DNA of 64,000 nucleotides from positions 347,546,243-347,610,242 of the forward strand of contig CM040121.1 of NCBI GenBank assembly GCA_022559845.1, read 5' to 3'. This stretch comes from Amorphophallus konjac (lineage: Eukaryota > Streptophyta > Magnoliopsida > Alismatales > Araceae). Shown in pieces: positions 9,999 to 19,532 of this stretch. The position numbers and the translations under genes were made by a program. The notes under the pieces are model-generated. The model was not told the origin of the DNA, searched no databases, and worked only from the letters and a program-made list of their open reading frames with translations. The stretch's first letter is position 1. The number at the start of each line of letters is the position of its first letter.

Positions 9999-12605
9999 TG
10001 TGAGACCCGTTCTTTAACGAATCTTTACCGGTAATAAAATAGAATTTATTCCATGAATTTTGACTATTTTTATGAAATTTATGGGTTTTTTTCTAGCATT
10101 TAATCTAATTAGATTAAAGCTTTTAAGGAAATTAATGGGCATAAGTACAATTTCACTTAATTGAGGGTTTAAAGAGCAAAATAAGGTTAAAAATAAAAAA
10201 AGTAATATTTTAATCCCTTTTTTTTACCCATTCGATCACTCCCCCCTCTCTCTCCCTTTACTCATTTTCTCCTCCCCCTTTTCACCCGAACCCGCAAACC
10301 CGCAGGCGAACAGTGAAACCCACGGACGCCCGCGACCTTCGTCTCCTCGGCGCGCGGCGACCCGGGGTTGCGGCGGAGGACACAGGAGGCCTCGCCGGTG
10401 AGTTGGCAAGGAGGAGGACCGCGAGTGGCGACCCCCCCCCTCTCGCCCCCTTTCTCCTTTCACGGCCCGCGGAGGCGCAATCCCACGGGGAAAACCCGCG
10501 AACCCTCGTCCTTTCGTCTCCTCGGTGCGCGGCGACCCGAAGGGCACGGTGGAGGCGTCAGAGCTCCATTGGCAAGCCTGCAAGGTGTAGGAGGCAGCGG
10601 CATTCTCGTCGGACCCGGACCCCGGCGCGGAGGTGCGATCCCATGGCGGCATCGGGCGTCCCTCTCTCCCCTTCTGGCGGCCTTCTTCCAATGCTAGGAC
10701 CGACGGAGGCTTCCCCGCGACGCGAGGAACGCGGAGACGTCAACCCCAGTCGAATCGTGGAGTGGAGAGATGGCCGGAAAAGAGCGAGCCGTGGCGCGAC
10801 CCTCGGCTTGCATGCGATCGGAACTGACGTTTCATCGCGTTTGAGGTAGGGGGATCGATACCCTAGCTCGTTAGATTGTTCCTAGTGCCATGCCTATTGT
10901 CTTTATGTTTTAAACGGCATGCCCATCGTCTTTATGTTTTTGAAGCATGCCCATCGTCCTTATGTTTTTGGAGCATGCCCATCGTTGTTGAGTTCATAGA
11001 TGATAAACTGTCGTACCCCATCGTTGCTGAGTTCATAGACGATAAATTATCGTATTAAGATGGTGGAATGGCAGGGAACAGGTTAAAAGTTATGCTTCCC
11101 GTCGATTTGGGTTGGCCAGGAGGGGGTTCGATTAAGATCTCCGTGGATTCGGTTCTCCGGTATGGACCATATTTAGATTAATTCAGATTTTGTAACGGTC
11201 CGCCATAAACCGTTTATTGATCAGAGCGGCTGACATCTCGACTGCGTAAATATTTTAAATCTGAATGGCGGTAGAAACTTCACGGCTGGCCTGTTTAGCA
11301 ACACACAGTGGTTCATTGTTCGACCGCCTAAAAGTTTAGCGGCTCTAGTTCAACTGCTTGTTCTGTAAATTATGTGTGTTTGTTTAAATTATTCATTTAA
11401 TATTGCATCTTCGCCATATTTAAGTCATTTTATAGACTTGGGCAGTTTTCATTCAACTGTTTAATTCTGACAGATTGTAATTCTTAGCATATTAAGTTAA
11501 TTATGCTTTTAAACTTGCATATTTGTCATGTTTAATTGTTATCATAAATTATGGCATATTTTTAGATCCCAATAGAATTATATTCTCTTTCCTAGTGATG
11601 GAACCACCAGTCGTAGCCCGATGACTTTTAGTGTTGATCCCACCCGGGAGAGGTGGCGGGGTATCCCAGTTTACAATTTTTAAGCTAGTTCCATGGGCCC
11701 CGGTCCAACCGTAGCGTCCTACAGAGGGGAATACTAGCTAGAGGCCTGGCTCTAGGCGATGAGCCGGTGTGTGCACACGTGGTCAGAGGCTTGGACTGAC
11801 ACTGACGAGTGTTACTCTGACTAGTTACTTGTTTCTGGTACTGTTACACGTCTCGCTTGCTATGATCAGGCTTGCGTAGATGCTTGAGACGCGGTGTAAG
11901 CCGTCAGTGGACGCATCTGGTTTCTTCTTCTGGTGGATCTCCTCTCCTTCTCTTTCATATCACTTAGGAATGATTGAGTTATTATCTATTGGTAGATTTC
12001 GAGTACTCGCATTTGAATTAAATTGGCATATTAGTTAGCTGTTTATAAACTGTTTAGTTAGTTTTACAGCTTTATTAAATTATCATTTATTTATGCCAAT
12101 GCATGCTATACTGCTTTCCTTTAGTTAGTTGTGAAGTAGGGATCCGCGTGAACCTTACTGAGTCTTTATTGTGATACTCACCCCTTCCTTTTCAGGTGAG
12201 GCGGAGCAACAGGCTGCAAGATTCTCTCGTGCTTTTGGCAAAAAGTCTTAGAGCCAGCAGTGGTCTGTCAGTGGTCGGTTAGTAGTCAGTCTGTCTTCTT
12301 TATTCTTTTGGCCGGGGTATGCCCCGTGTAGTTCTTTATTTTGACCATTGTACAGTGTGGGATTTATGATATATGGATATTGACTAGTATAAATATACCA
12401 CTGTGATATATATAAATTGCTTCCGTATATAGTTATTGCTCAAAAAAAAATGCGCATGCGATTCCAATTTGTTATGCATCCCCTCAACAACATTTACTAA
12501 CCCTTACGGGGCCTCATCAGTCTCTTGGGTGGCTTCCCCGAGTTCCTGGTATCGATAAATCGATGATATCAATTTCTCAGTATCAGGATCTCCTGGGTCA
12601 TCACA
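9999..12605 (+). repeat. GypA 3' LTR (complete, 2607 bp)
   Basis: It starts TGTGAGACCC and ends GGTCATCACA, with TGTGA/TCACA as terminal inverted repeat. A very GC-rich block (about 10260-10850) is followed by AT-rich sequence with CCGCC/ACCGTT dyads. The base after it is C12606, and CATGT (12606-12610) is the expected downstream target duplication; its partner lies upstream of the window. Confidence 0.92.
10909..11057 (+). repeat. Minisatellite of GypA 3' LTR, expanded
   Basis: The same CATGCCYAT units as at 494-606 are followed by two copies of a ~36 bp GAGTTCATAGAYGATAAA unit. The 5' LTR has one copy. Confidence 0.7.
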
Positions 12606-13853
12606 CATGTGAAGTGGAATGGATGATCACGCAAGCACACATGCATCCATAACAAGATATAGAATCAAACATGTCCTGTATGGACAGGTTAAAAACCATG
12701 CAATCGATTGAGAGCATGAGTTTCATAAATAATATTGAGAAGGTTGTGCTTACAAAAAGATGGTACTGCATTACCCATGAAATATGACTGATTTAAAAGG
12801 TACATTCACACAATCACTCCCTAAGTATATATGTGAAGTATGAGCAATGAATTCCAAACAATATGAATTTTTAGATTTACTAAGGAACACTAGAAAGAAC
12901 ATCTCTTTCCTACATTTTCATATACAGTGCTCGACTTTTGGTAGTTTCGCACAGCCCCATTTTTTTTAATACAACATGATGACTAACTTTTTAACACGAG
13001 TCATATCCTTTGTTTAAGGGGTAATTCCCGGTTACTTAGTTTCGTCACTTATTTCATGTGGATTAGATACTTTTTGATGCGAGTTTCCTCCTTTATTTCA
13101 GGGGGGATTCCTGACTACTAGGTGCCAAATCACACTTATTCGGATTTTTGGCGGGACTGACAGCTTTTTCCTCATGAGACACGCGACTTCTATGCAGGGA
13201 TTCAAGTGCTCTCAAGAGTGTTGAGTGGAATAACTGAAATCCTTATAAGATAGAGTCATTTATCTCAAAAGTGTAAATTGTGTGAGAGATTGTACGGAAT
13301 GTAAGAGATGAATTAGTCTAATCATTGTTATGTCTCCAGCTAAGTGTATGCACAGTTTTGAAAAGAACCTCCCCCTTAATGTGTGCCATGTAACAAACAT
13401 GTCTAAACCAATGTATTTTTATTTAGCAAGGGAAAAGGTCATAGGAGGGATCAAAGAGAAGGGTGATATAATATATACACTCAAACATGCATTTTGATGA
13501 AATTTTCACACAAGTTGATTATCGGTACGTGGTAGAGAACGTAGGTCCGAAGACTACCATCACGCATGAGGAAAGCTTCCAGCTGGACATAATCTAACCT
13601 TCCGTAATTGGCATTTGATATACCGGAAATCATGGCATTCACGCACTCAATAGTATAAGATATATACAGTTATATACAGGCGGATGCAGCTGAATGAAGA
13701 TGCGTGAAAATCAAATGTTATTCAATTTGATATGCACATTAGAAAAGAGATTAAGACCTCGAGGCAAAGGAAGAATATGTGTGCAAGAGGGTAAATCAGT
13801 ATGCACAGACGGATTTATTCAAAATATCTACATTGAGATGTACCAAAAAGATT
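12606..13853 (-). mobile_element. 3' non-coding region of a SIRE-like copia element (fragment)
   Basis: This lies downstream (minus strand) of the RNase H end at 13854. It shows clear by-eye similarity to 32980-33790 of TR-GAG2 in the same orientation, including two copies of a block with ACGCGAGT...TTCCCGRCTACT on the plus strand (about 12988-13040 and 13071-13122) and the GGTCCGAAGAC segment near 13540. The left side is cut by GypA. No ORF is supported here. Confidence 0.7.
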
Positions 13854-14011
13854 TTAACGATCTAACCTGCACACTCTTAATTCTCTTCTAAGAAAGTAAA
13901 ACTGATTAGAATTCAAAGATTTTGTGAAAATATCTGCAGGTTGATATTGTGTATCTACAAAAGATAGTTCAAAGTTTCCTTTATTGATGTGATATCTAAT
14001 AAAGTGGTGTC
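13854..14011 (-). pseudogene. SIRE-like copia RNase H, C-terminal fragment
   Basis: Read on the minus strand from 14011, the translation is GHHFIRYHINKGNFELSF, then VDTQYQPADIFTKSL, then FLRRELRVC, ending with TAA at 13854-13856. This is the conserved end of Ty1/copia RNase H (HHFLRDHV, QLADIFTKPL, LRRELG). Upstream coding is lost at the junction with an LTR fragment at about 14012. It has no internal stop over about 50 codons, so it is a recent or lightly decayed fragment. Confidence 0.85.
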
Positions 14012-14360
14012 CAACACTGTAGGACTGCACTCGGGTGCATCTGAACCACCTAAAAAATCACTGCGTTGTGGTTTGCTATCTACGCAATTGTCGTTCCATA
14101 TTGTCCATTCTCATTTCCGAGTGTGATGCGGTGAGTTGAGAGTTTTACATAATCTGTCCACATCTTTCAATTTATCCGAGTGGTTTATCATATTGCATTG
14201 GTGAGGTGTGAGAGCTTGCTTGATTTTCAATTTGTCATATCTCATTGTTATCTATCAGGTTAACTCTTACTCTAGCTTTATCATCTCTGCTTTTTAATTT
14301 TTAAAAAGGGAGCGCAACCAATTCACCCCCCTCTTGCTTGCTCTCCTAATCGGGCCAACA
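14012..14360 (+). repeat. LTR 3' end (R/U5 part) of an unassigned SIRE-like element
   Basis: The fragment contains a short hairpin TGCACTCGGGTGCA followed by GAACCACCTAAAAAATC (about 14027-14060), the same order as in the R/U5 of the other LTRs here. It ends TCACCCCCCTC...GGGCCAACA at 14360, like the other SIRE-type LTR ends. No primer-binding site follows, so it is a 3' or solo LTR end. Its upstream part is missing. Confidence 0.7.
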
Positions 14361-15274
14361 AAGGGGAGGTAGGAGGTGGAAGGGGGAGGAAGAAGATGTG
14401 TTTTGGAGATTATGTGAGGGGATTGGGGTGGTCGAGTAACTTGTGGAAAAAATATTCCTTTTTTTAGGTAGGAGTAGACATTTAGTTTGGTGCCAAAATC
14501 TCTAAAATCTATTCTTATGAGTTGGGGTGGGTTGACCTAGTTCATACTAATTGCTATATCTTTGAGTCTTTTCTTAGAAGCAAATGAGTCTTTTTGTAGA
14601 GGCATCAAACTTAATTAATTTCAACCCACGAAGAAGTTATATATACCAAGTAATATAATCAATATATATATAGAAAAGTTATGTAGCATGAAAATCAATT
14701 CATTAAATATGAAAAAAAACATGGATGATCGATGTTTTTTATGATTATGTGATTAAAATGCAAATAAATCATAATCTTCTATTACCATAATCTGAAAAGA
14801 TTCTATTGAATTAGTTATAATGTATTTGTAAAAATACGTCCACATCAAAGCTATATTTAAATTAATTTTTTTTTCAAAGTCCTAACCTTAATTAATTTTG
14901 CAAGATCACTTCGCTTAGACGGGAGATTTGATCAATTTCGTGTGAAAGCGGATGGCCAACTTGTTCAGGGTTTAGTGGTAGTGACATTCCCTACAATATT
15001 GATAAGATCTTAAGGTTGGCATGTGAAAAGATGAAATTGCTGAGATTTGTGTACGTAGAACATCTCTGATAAAGTAGGTAATCAAATATAGACTAACTTC
15101 CTTTGGTTTAGGGCTCTAAGTTCTATATATAGATTTGGATGTACTCAGACTGGAATGTATAAAAGTCATACCCGTATGTATCAGACTTAATAAAATATTA
15201 GATAAGTAAATAGACAAATGATTCAAATCATTTTTTATTTACTTGACATCAAATATCTAATAACATGAAAAATA
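14361..15274. other. AT-rich intergenic sequence, nothing recognised
   Basis: A purine-rich start (AAGGGGAGGTAGGAGG) is followed by AT-rich DNA with many short stops in all frames. I see no gene, RNA or complete transposon here. Confidence 0.5.
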
Positions 15275-15384
15275 GCCTCCCCATAGATATCCGGTAAAAT
15301 TGAAACGATATAGAAAATTAAGATTAGCATGGCCCGTGTGTAAGAATGACACATACAAATAGAAAAATGGTCCAATTTTTTTTT
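15275..15384 (+). pseudogene. U6 snRNA pseudogene
   Basis: The block matches plant U6 along nearly its whole length: ATCCGGTAAAATTG, AACGATATAGA, AAGATTAGCATGGCCC, AAGAATGACACAT, AAAAATGGTCCAATTTTTTTT. The central AGATTAGCATGGCCC is exact. Most differences look like transitions (GCGCAAG to GTGTAAG, CGCACAAATCGAG to ATACAAATAGA). The 5' stem-loop is badly eroded, and I do not see a clear upstream sequence element (TCCCACATCG type) or a well-placed TATA, so it is probably not expressed. The T-run terminator is kept. Confidence 0.85.
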
Positions 15385-15489
15385 AAAGCATGAAACATAA
15401 GTCACTTATCTTAAACTCTGACAAAGAGGCTAAATGAGCTTTGATTTCTGACCTAGATGTATATAAATTTATTCATAAGTTTATATAGC

Positions 15490-15492
<3 letters not shown>

Positions 15493-15528
<36 letters not shown>

Positions 15529-15529
15529 T
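15493..15529. repeat. (AT)n microsatellite
   Basis: An uninterrupted AT dinucleotide run of about 36 bp. Confidence 0.95.
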
Positions 15530-16018
15530 TAGACCCATAATTATTAAGTTTTAATCATAATTTGCTATATCAGTGCGACTCAAACTGAATTAGTCATATC
15601 ACATCGTATACCACGTTGGCTGAATCAGCCTAACTCAGCTCCAAGTCGGCCTGAGATGATTCAAGACAATCAGAGTTAGATCAACTCGTAGTTTATATCT
15701 GCTCTGAAGCGAGGTCCAATCATGGATGCGGCGGGACAAACTTGCACGCCCAAACTGCGCTCAGGATAGGCCTTGTTTGTATTTATTTTACTCATTACTC
15801 AAGGACACCCGATCGGGTCAAATGTCCGCAAAAGAGCCAACCTTGGGGTTTCGGCCAGGGCAATATGACACCGAGCGAAGCCCGGTGGTCGGGAGTTGCG
15901 TGAGCGGTGAAATGAATTCATTCTAGAGCGTAGAATTGCAACAGTGGCGAAGATAATGGAATTTAGCCCTTGATGGGCCTAAAATGAATAGTTAAGAGTG
16001 ACTATTCATTAACACTCA
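15530..16018. other. Unassigned sequence
   Basis: This stretch has moderate GC content and short ORFs with no recognisable product. It includes a CGGGAGTTGCGTGAGCGG segment near 15890. No function is assigned. Confidence 0.4.
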
Positions 16019-16218
16019 TTTTTCTGCCGATGTTCGACTGTCCGATAGTCCAGAGGATCCCCATTTCGGACAGGGAGTAGGGAAACACTGGCTCTACCCC
16101 ATGGGACGAACGAGACGGCGATCAGAGATTAGACGGACACTCGACAAAGCAATGAGCATGGAAAGTGAATAGTATTTGGAATAAAAAAAATACATGCGTT
16201 AAATGCATGGAGTCTCAG

Positions 16219-16261
16219 TCGATAGGGGCTCAAGAGCCCTGTCGACTTGAGCCTCTATCGA
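16219..16261. repeat. Hairpin with TCGATAGGGGCTCAAG arms
   Basis: The left arm TCGATAGGGGCTCAAG (16219-16234) pairs with CTTGAGCCTCTATCGA (16246-16261) with one mismatch. The loop contains GTCGA. Confidence 0.8.
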
Positions 16262-16267
16262 TTAAGT

Positions 16268-16307
16268 TTTACATGCATTACTCTGTCGACAGAGTAATGC
16301 ATGTAAA
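16268..16307. repeat. Perfect 40 bp palindrome centred on GTCGAC
   Basis: The half TTTACATGCATTACTCTGTC is followed directly by its exact reverse complement, so all 40 bases pair with no loop. The centre lies between 16287 and 16288. Confidence 0.95.
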
Positions 16308-16493
16308 CTCAGTCGACAAAGGGCTCCGGCCCCTGTCTACAGACTCTCCACTTTTTTTAACTTTTTTTATTTCATTCCTTTCTCTTCTTTTCCTTTTTTT
16401 ACTTTGATTTGACCATGTAAAAATAATGTTTATTATTTTATTATTTTTATTTTTTTTAAAGGGTCCCGATCGATAGGGGGGATCGAGGGCCCG

Positions 16494-16527
16494 TTGACTG
16501 GGTCGACAGGGGCCCTACACCTCCTGT
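16494..16527. repeat. GTCGACAGG/CCTGTCGAC hairpin
   Basis: GTCGACAGG and CCTGTCGAC are perfect inverted copies about 10-12 bases apart. It sits in a second palindrome cluster that runs on to about 16735. Confidence 0.7.
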
Positions 16528-17572
16528 CGACCGACCTCATTTTTTACTTTTCTTCCTTTTTATTTTAAAGGGTGAGAGGGTGTGCTGATTACGGTCTGCC
16601 AATTAGTGTGTTTATTTTATTATTTGTTTTTTTATAATGAGAGGGGGGAAGAGGGCTCAATCAACTGACCTTGTGGTCAGTCAACTGAGGTCATCCTCAC
16701 TCGACTGACAATGAGGTCGGTCGGCCGACTTCACCCCTTTTTTTCACATTCATCCCCCTATTTTTCTTTTTCTATTTTACTTTGATTTGATCACATAACA
16801 AATTTTTATTGTGGTCTTTTAAGCGTATGCAAGTTTTTATTATTTATTATATTGTTTATTATTATTTTGATTTTGATTATTCTTTATTTATTATTTTTTA
16901 ACTATGTGTTTTTTTGAATTTTTTATTGTTGTCGGATGAGTGTTTGAAAAATACTATCTATTGGTGCCCACTCTTTCGCCGATATTCGGCTATCCTGTAG
17001 TCCGGAGGACCTCCCTTTTGGACAAGGCGTAGGGGATCATCGACTCTATCCTATGGGACGAGTGGGGTGACGATACGAGATCAAACGGGCGCCCGGTGAA
17101 GCAAATAGTGGAAAAGATTAATAGTGTTTTGAATAATAAAAAAATTATGCATTAAATGCATTAACAGTGATTGTGTTGTTTCATGCCCAATGTCTTCCGT
17201 CGGATAACACATCCAGTGTCATGCCGTTTAATATGCACAGTGGCTTGTCGGATATGTATGTGCATTGTTTTGCTTTCTTTTTTTTCCTTTTTAGAGGGGA
17301 GGGTTGTCGATTATGTTGGGATCAATGCGATGGATTCAGAGGGGGGGTGAATGAATCTGTCCTTCAAAATTTTTGCCTAATTTAAAAAATTAGAACACTC
17401 AGAGATGCGAAGCTAAAGATAGATTCAGTTCTACCGAATCTTAAATACTGTGATGTGTTCAATCAAACAGTAGACGTGCAATCAATGAGCTCAATGGACA
17501 TATGAAGACAGATCGAGCCTAAGCATTAATCTAGCGGAATCAGATATGACAATCAAACCATAGTAGACGAAG

Positions 17573-17632
17573 GATTTTTAGGTGGTTCGGTCCGCAGACC
17601 TACGTCCACCCCACACTCCAACCAGAGTGTGG
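17573..17632 (-). ncRNA. R/U5 hairpin and conserved GGTGGACGTAGG block (TR-GAG1, 3' LTR)
   Basis: On the minus strand CCACACTC (loop TGGTTG) GAGTGTGG forms an 8 bp stem. It is followed by GGGTGGACGTAGG and then GACCGAACCACCTAAAAATC. The other LTRs in this window hold the same arrangement with a different stem sequence. It lies downstream of the TATA box, so it would be in the transcript. Confidence 0.65.
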
Positions 17633-18260
17633 ATTCTGCTGATACACAGCTTAACAACTGGGCCTCATAGCTTGCCTACATCAGCTGAGCATCACAACTT
17701 GCTTCCGCTGGGTAATACAGCTTAGCCATCCGCTGGACAATACAGCTTAGTCATCCGCTGGGCAATACAGCTTGGCCGTCCAGAGGATACCACACCTCTA
17801 CAACTACTGGGGACTACAGCTTAACCCGCCCAGAGGAATCCTCCTCTGCCCGCTGAGCTTCACAGCTTGCTGTCCGAGGTATCCACCTCGCCCGCTGACA
17901 AACAGCTTGAAGAAAGGTTAAAAATGAAAGCAGGAAACAAGAAATAACAGCGACTGAAAACTGTAATCAATGAAATGCAAATATGGCTCCCATGGAGCTG
18001 ACTGGATTGGATTTGATCCAGATTCTAGTGAAGACAGATCTTCTGATGGAGACTTCTCTCTTCTTCTTCACGAACTCTCTATCTCTCTTTTCACTCTCCT
18101 TCTATCTTTTTCTCTCTTTCTCTTCTCTCCTGATCGTTTCTTTTCTTCTCTGCTACTCTCTCTCTTTTTGTTTCTCTTCTCTCTGGATCGTGCAGGCTCT
18201 CTCTACTTCTACTCCTCTGAAGTATATTCACGATCATCTTCTCCAGATGGAGAAGCCTTC

Positions 18261-18268
18261 CTTTTATA
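18261..18268 (-). promoter_or_regulatory. TATA box of TR-GAG1 3' LTR
   Basis: The minus strand reads TATAAAAG, preceded by TGCTGCTGC. The equivalent in the other LTR is 25405-25412. U3 is therefore 18269-19532. Confidence 0.75.
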
Positions 18269-18513
18269 GCAGCAGCAGATAGGTGGGCGTGTGTCCTCCA
18301 CGAATTCCCGCCCTAGCGCCTTGAACACGTGGCAGCATTTCAGCCTGCTGCACTACACGTGTCACGATCCTGGCACTTCCTCCATTCTTGGATCACGTGC
18401 CCTTCTTAAGCTCCTCGAGCAGCAGTACTGTCAGATCAGGCTTGTTATCAGTGTGAGTTAATCTGAAAGGAAAGAAAGGATGCATCGAGTAAATTTGATA
18501 TTTGAACTGAGCC

Positions 18514-19227
18514 TGTACAGACTTGATATTCTCGTTGTACATACTTTGAATGCATGTAATGCATTTTTCATATGGAGAAGTATGCACAATGAAGGTGAAT
18601 GCACAGGCATGCCATCAAGGAGTGCATGGACTTTGCGTGCATTCGACAACGATGTATAGACTTGCTGGTGTGATGATGCATGAACTTGAATACTCATACC
18701 AGCAGCGGTATACATATATGCACAATGAACATGGATTGCACTGACTAAGCCATGAGCTGAGCTAACGGATGTATAGACTTGCTCAGTTATCAGCGAATGG
18801 ATGTATAGACTTTCTGTGCCTACGACAAGACGATGTACAGACTTTGTGTATGCGTGAAGCACAACGATGCAAGAATGTATAGACTTCCTAAGTCATCAGG
18901 GCACCCGTGTGCAGACTTAGTATTCAAGCACGGACATTAGGTGTGCAACAGAATGTATAGACTTTGAATGCCGGGTGAAGAGTGTACAGACTTTGTCTTG
19001 AAAGATGCACAAATGCATATAGGAATGTATAGACGTTGAACGTGTGAAATGCAGTTTGCATCTATCAAAGTATGCACAGCAAAGATGAATGCTCAGGCAT
19101 GCTGTCAAAGAATGTACAGACTTGCGTGCATGCGCCAAGACGATGTACAGACTTTGCCTGCCTGAAACAAGACAATGTACAGACTTACTACCTAGCATTT
19201 AAGAATCAATGCATCATGTATAGACTT
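18514..19227 (-). repeat. U3 array of AAGTCTRTACA motifs (TR-GAG1, 3' LTR)
   Basis: On the plus strand the motif is TGTAYAGACTT. Clear copies start at 18514, 18536, 18653, 18770, 18802, 18834, 18876, 18908, 18954, 18983, 19026, 19114, 19144, 19176 and 19217, with weaker copies between them. Neighbouring distances fall near 22, 30-33 or 41-46 bp. The array lies upstream of the TATA box. Confidence 0.8.
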
Positions 19228-19532
19228 GCTTAAATGACGCATGGACATAACAGCAAAGATTGTGCAGACATTGTATATGCATGAAACAACCGAATGTATT
19301 GACTATGTATGCATAATGAACATGCATCGACTTCGAAATAAAGCGATTGACGAATGCATCGATGCAGTGTGTGCATATAGCAGATATTGAACCGATGCAA
19401 TGTATGTAGGAGAACTAGAGTTGTACCTATGCAGAGACAGACAATGCAATGAGATGAATGTGCCCACTCTCAAATCAATCAATCAATCATGCTCATAGTG
19501 CTTGCTGACATCAAAATCACAGGCGCACCACA

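Larger units (their letters stand above)
1..12605 (+). mobile_element. GypA: Ty3/gypsy Tekay/Del-like chromovirus, decayed, 5' end outside window
   Basis: The parts in order are a partial 5' LTR (1-2174), an iMet primer-binding site, gag, protease-RT-RNase H, integrase, a chromodomain-like tail, a polypurine tract and a complete 3' LTR (9999-12605). The late gag-pol motifs, integrase followed by a region ending ATWEREDEIRHQFPFLFE, and LTRs over 2.5 kb fit the Tekay/Del lineage of plant chromoviruses. Window base 1 aligns with about 10395 of the 3' LTR, so roughly 0.4 kb of the 5' LTR is missing. A solo LTR (5214-8248) is inserted in RNase H. The element cannot be autonomous because of many in-frame stops and at least one gag frameshift. 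Confidence 0.9.
16019..17313 (+). repeat. Duplicated repeat unit with GTCGAC palindromes
   Basis: About 190 bp at 16019-16210 recurs in diverged form at 16967-17160 (GATGTTCGACTGTCCGATAG versus GATATTCGGCTATCCTGTAG, then CCATGGGACGA versus CTATGGGACGA, then a TGCATTAAATGCAT-like segment). The unit is therefore about 950 bp. Palindromes lie between the copies. The second unit is interrupted by TR-GAG1 at 17314, and similar TGCATTAAATGCATGAATAGT segments continue after it. The family is not recognised. Confidence 0.6.
17314..19532 (-). repeat. TR-GAG1 3' LTR
   Basis: The plus-strand text runs from TGTTGGGATC to GCGCACCACA. It aligns with 24468-26714 nearly base for base. Relative to the other LTR it has an extra CAATACAGCTTAG unit near 17700-17765 and lacks a CTCTCTTTCTCTTCT repeat. 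A CT-rich block (about 18045-18200) belongs to the transcribed leader side of the TATA box; ORFs there are discounted. Confidence 0.9.

Noticed and set aside
10236..10849. Long ORFs in the GC-rich part of the GypA LTR
   Set aside because: Low stop frequency is expected at high GC. The corresponding 5' LTR sequence (1-440) does not keep the frames, and no motif is recognisable.
15880..15960. GCGGTGAAATG ... CAGTGGCGAAG resembling a small-subunit rRNA segment
   Set aside because: Only two short words match, with wrong spacing and no flanking rRNA similarity.
17970..18282. Paired overlapping ORFs of about 100 codons (also 25099-25426)
   Set aside because: They lie in the CT-rich leader of TR-GAG1 LTRs on the strand opposite to transcription, in two frames at once, with low-complexity Ser/Leu/Phe content.
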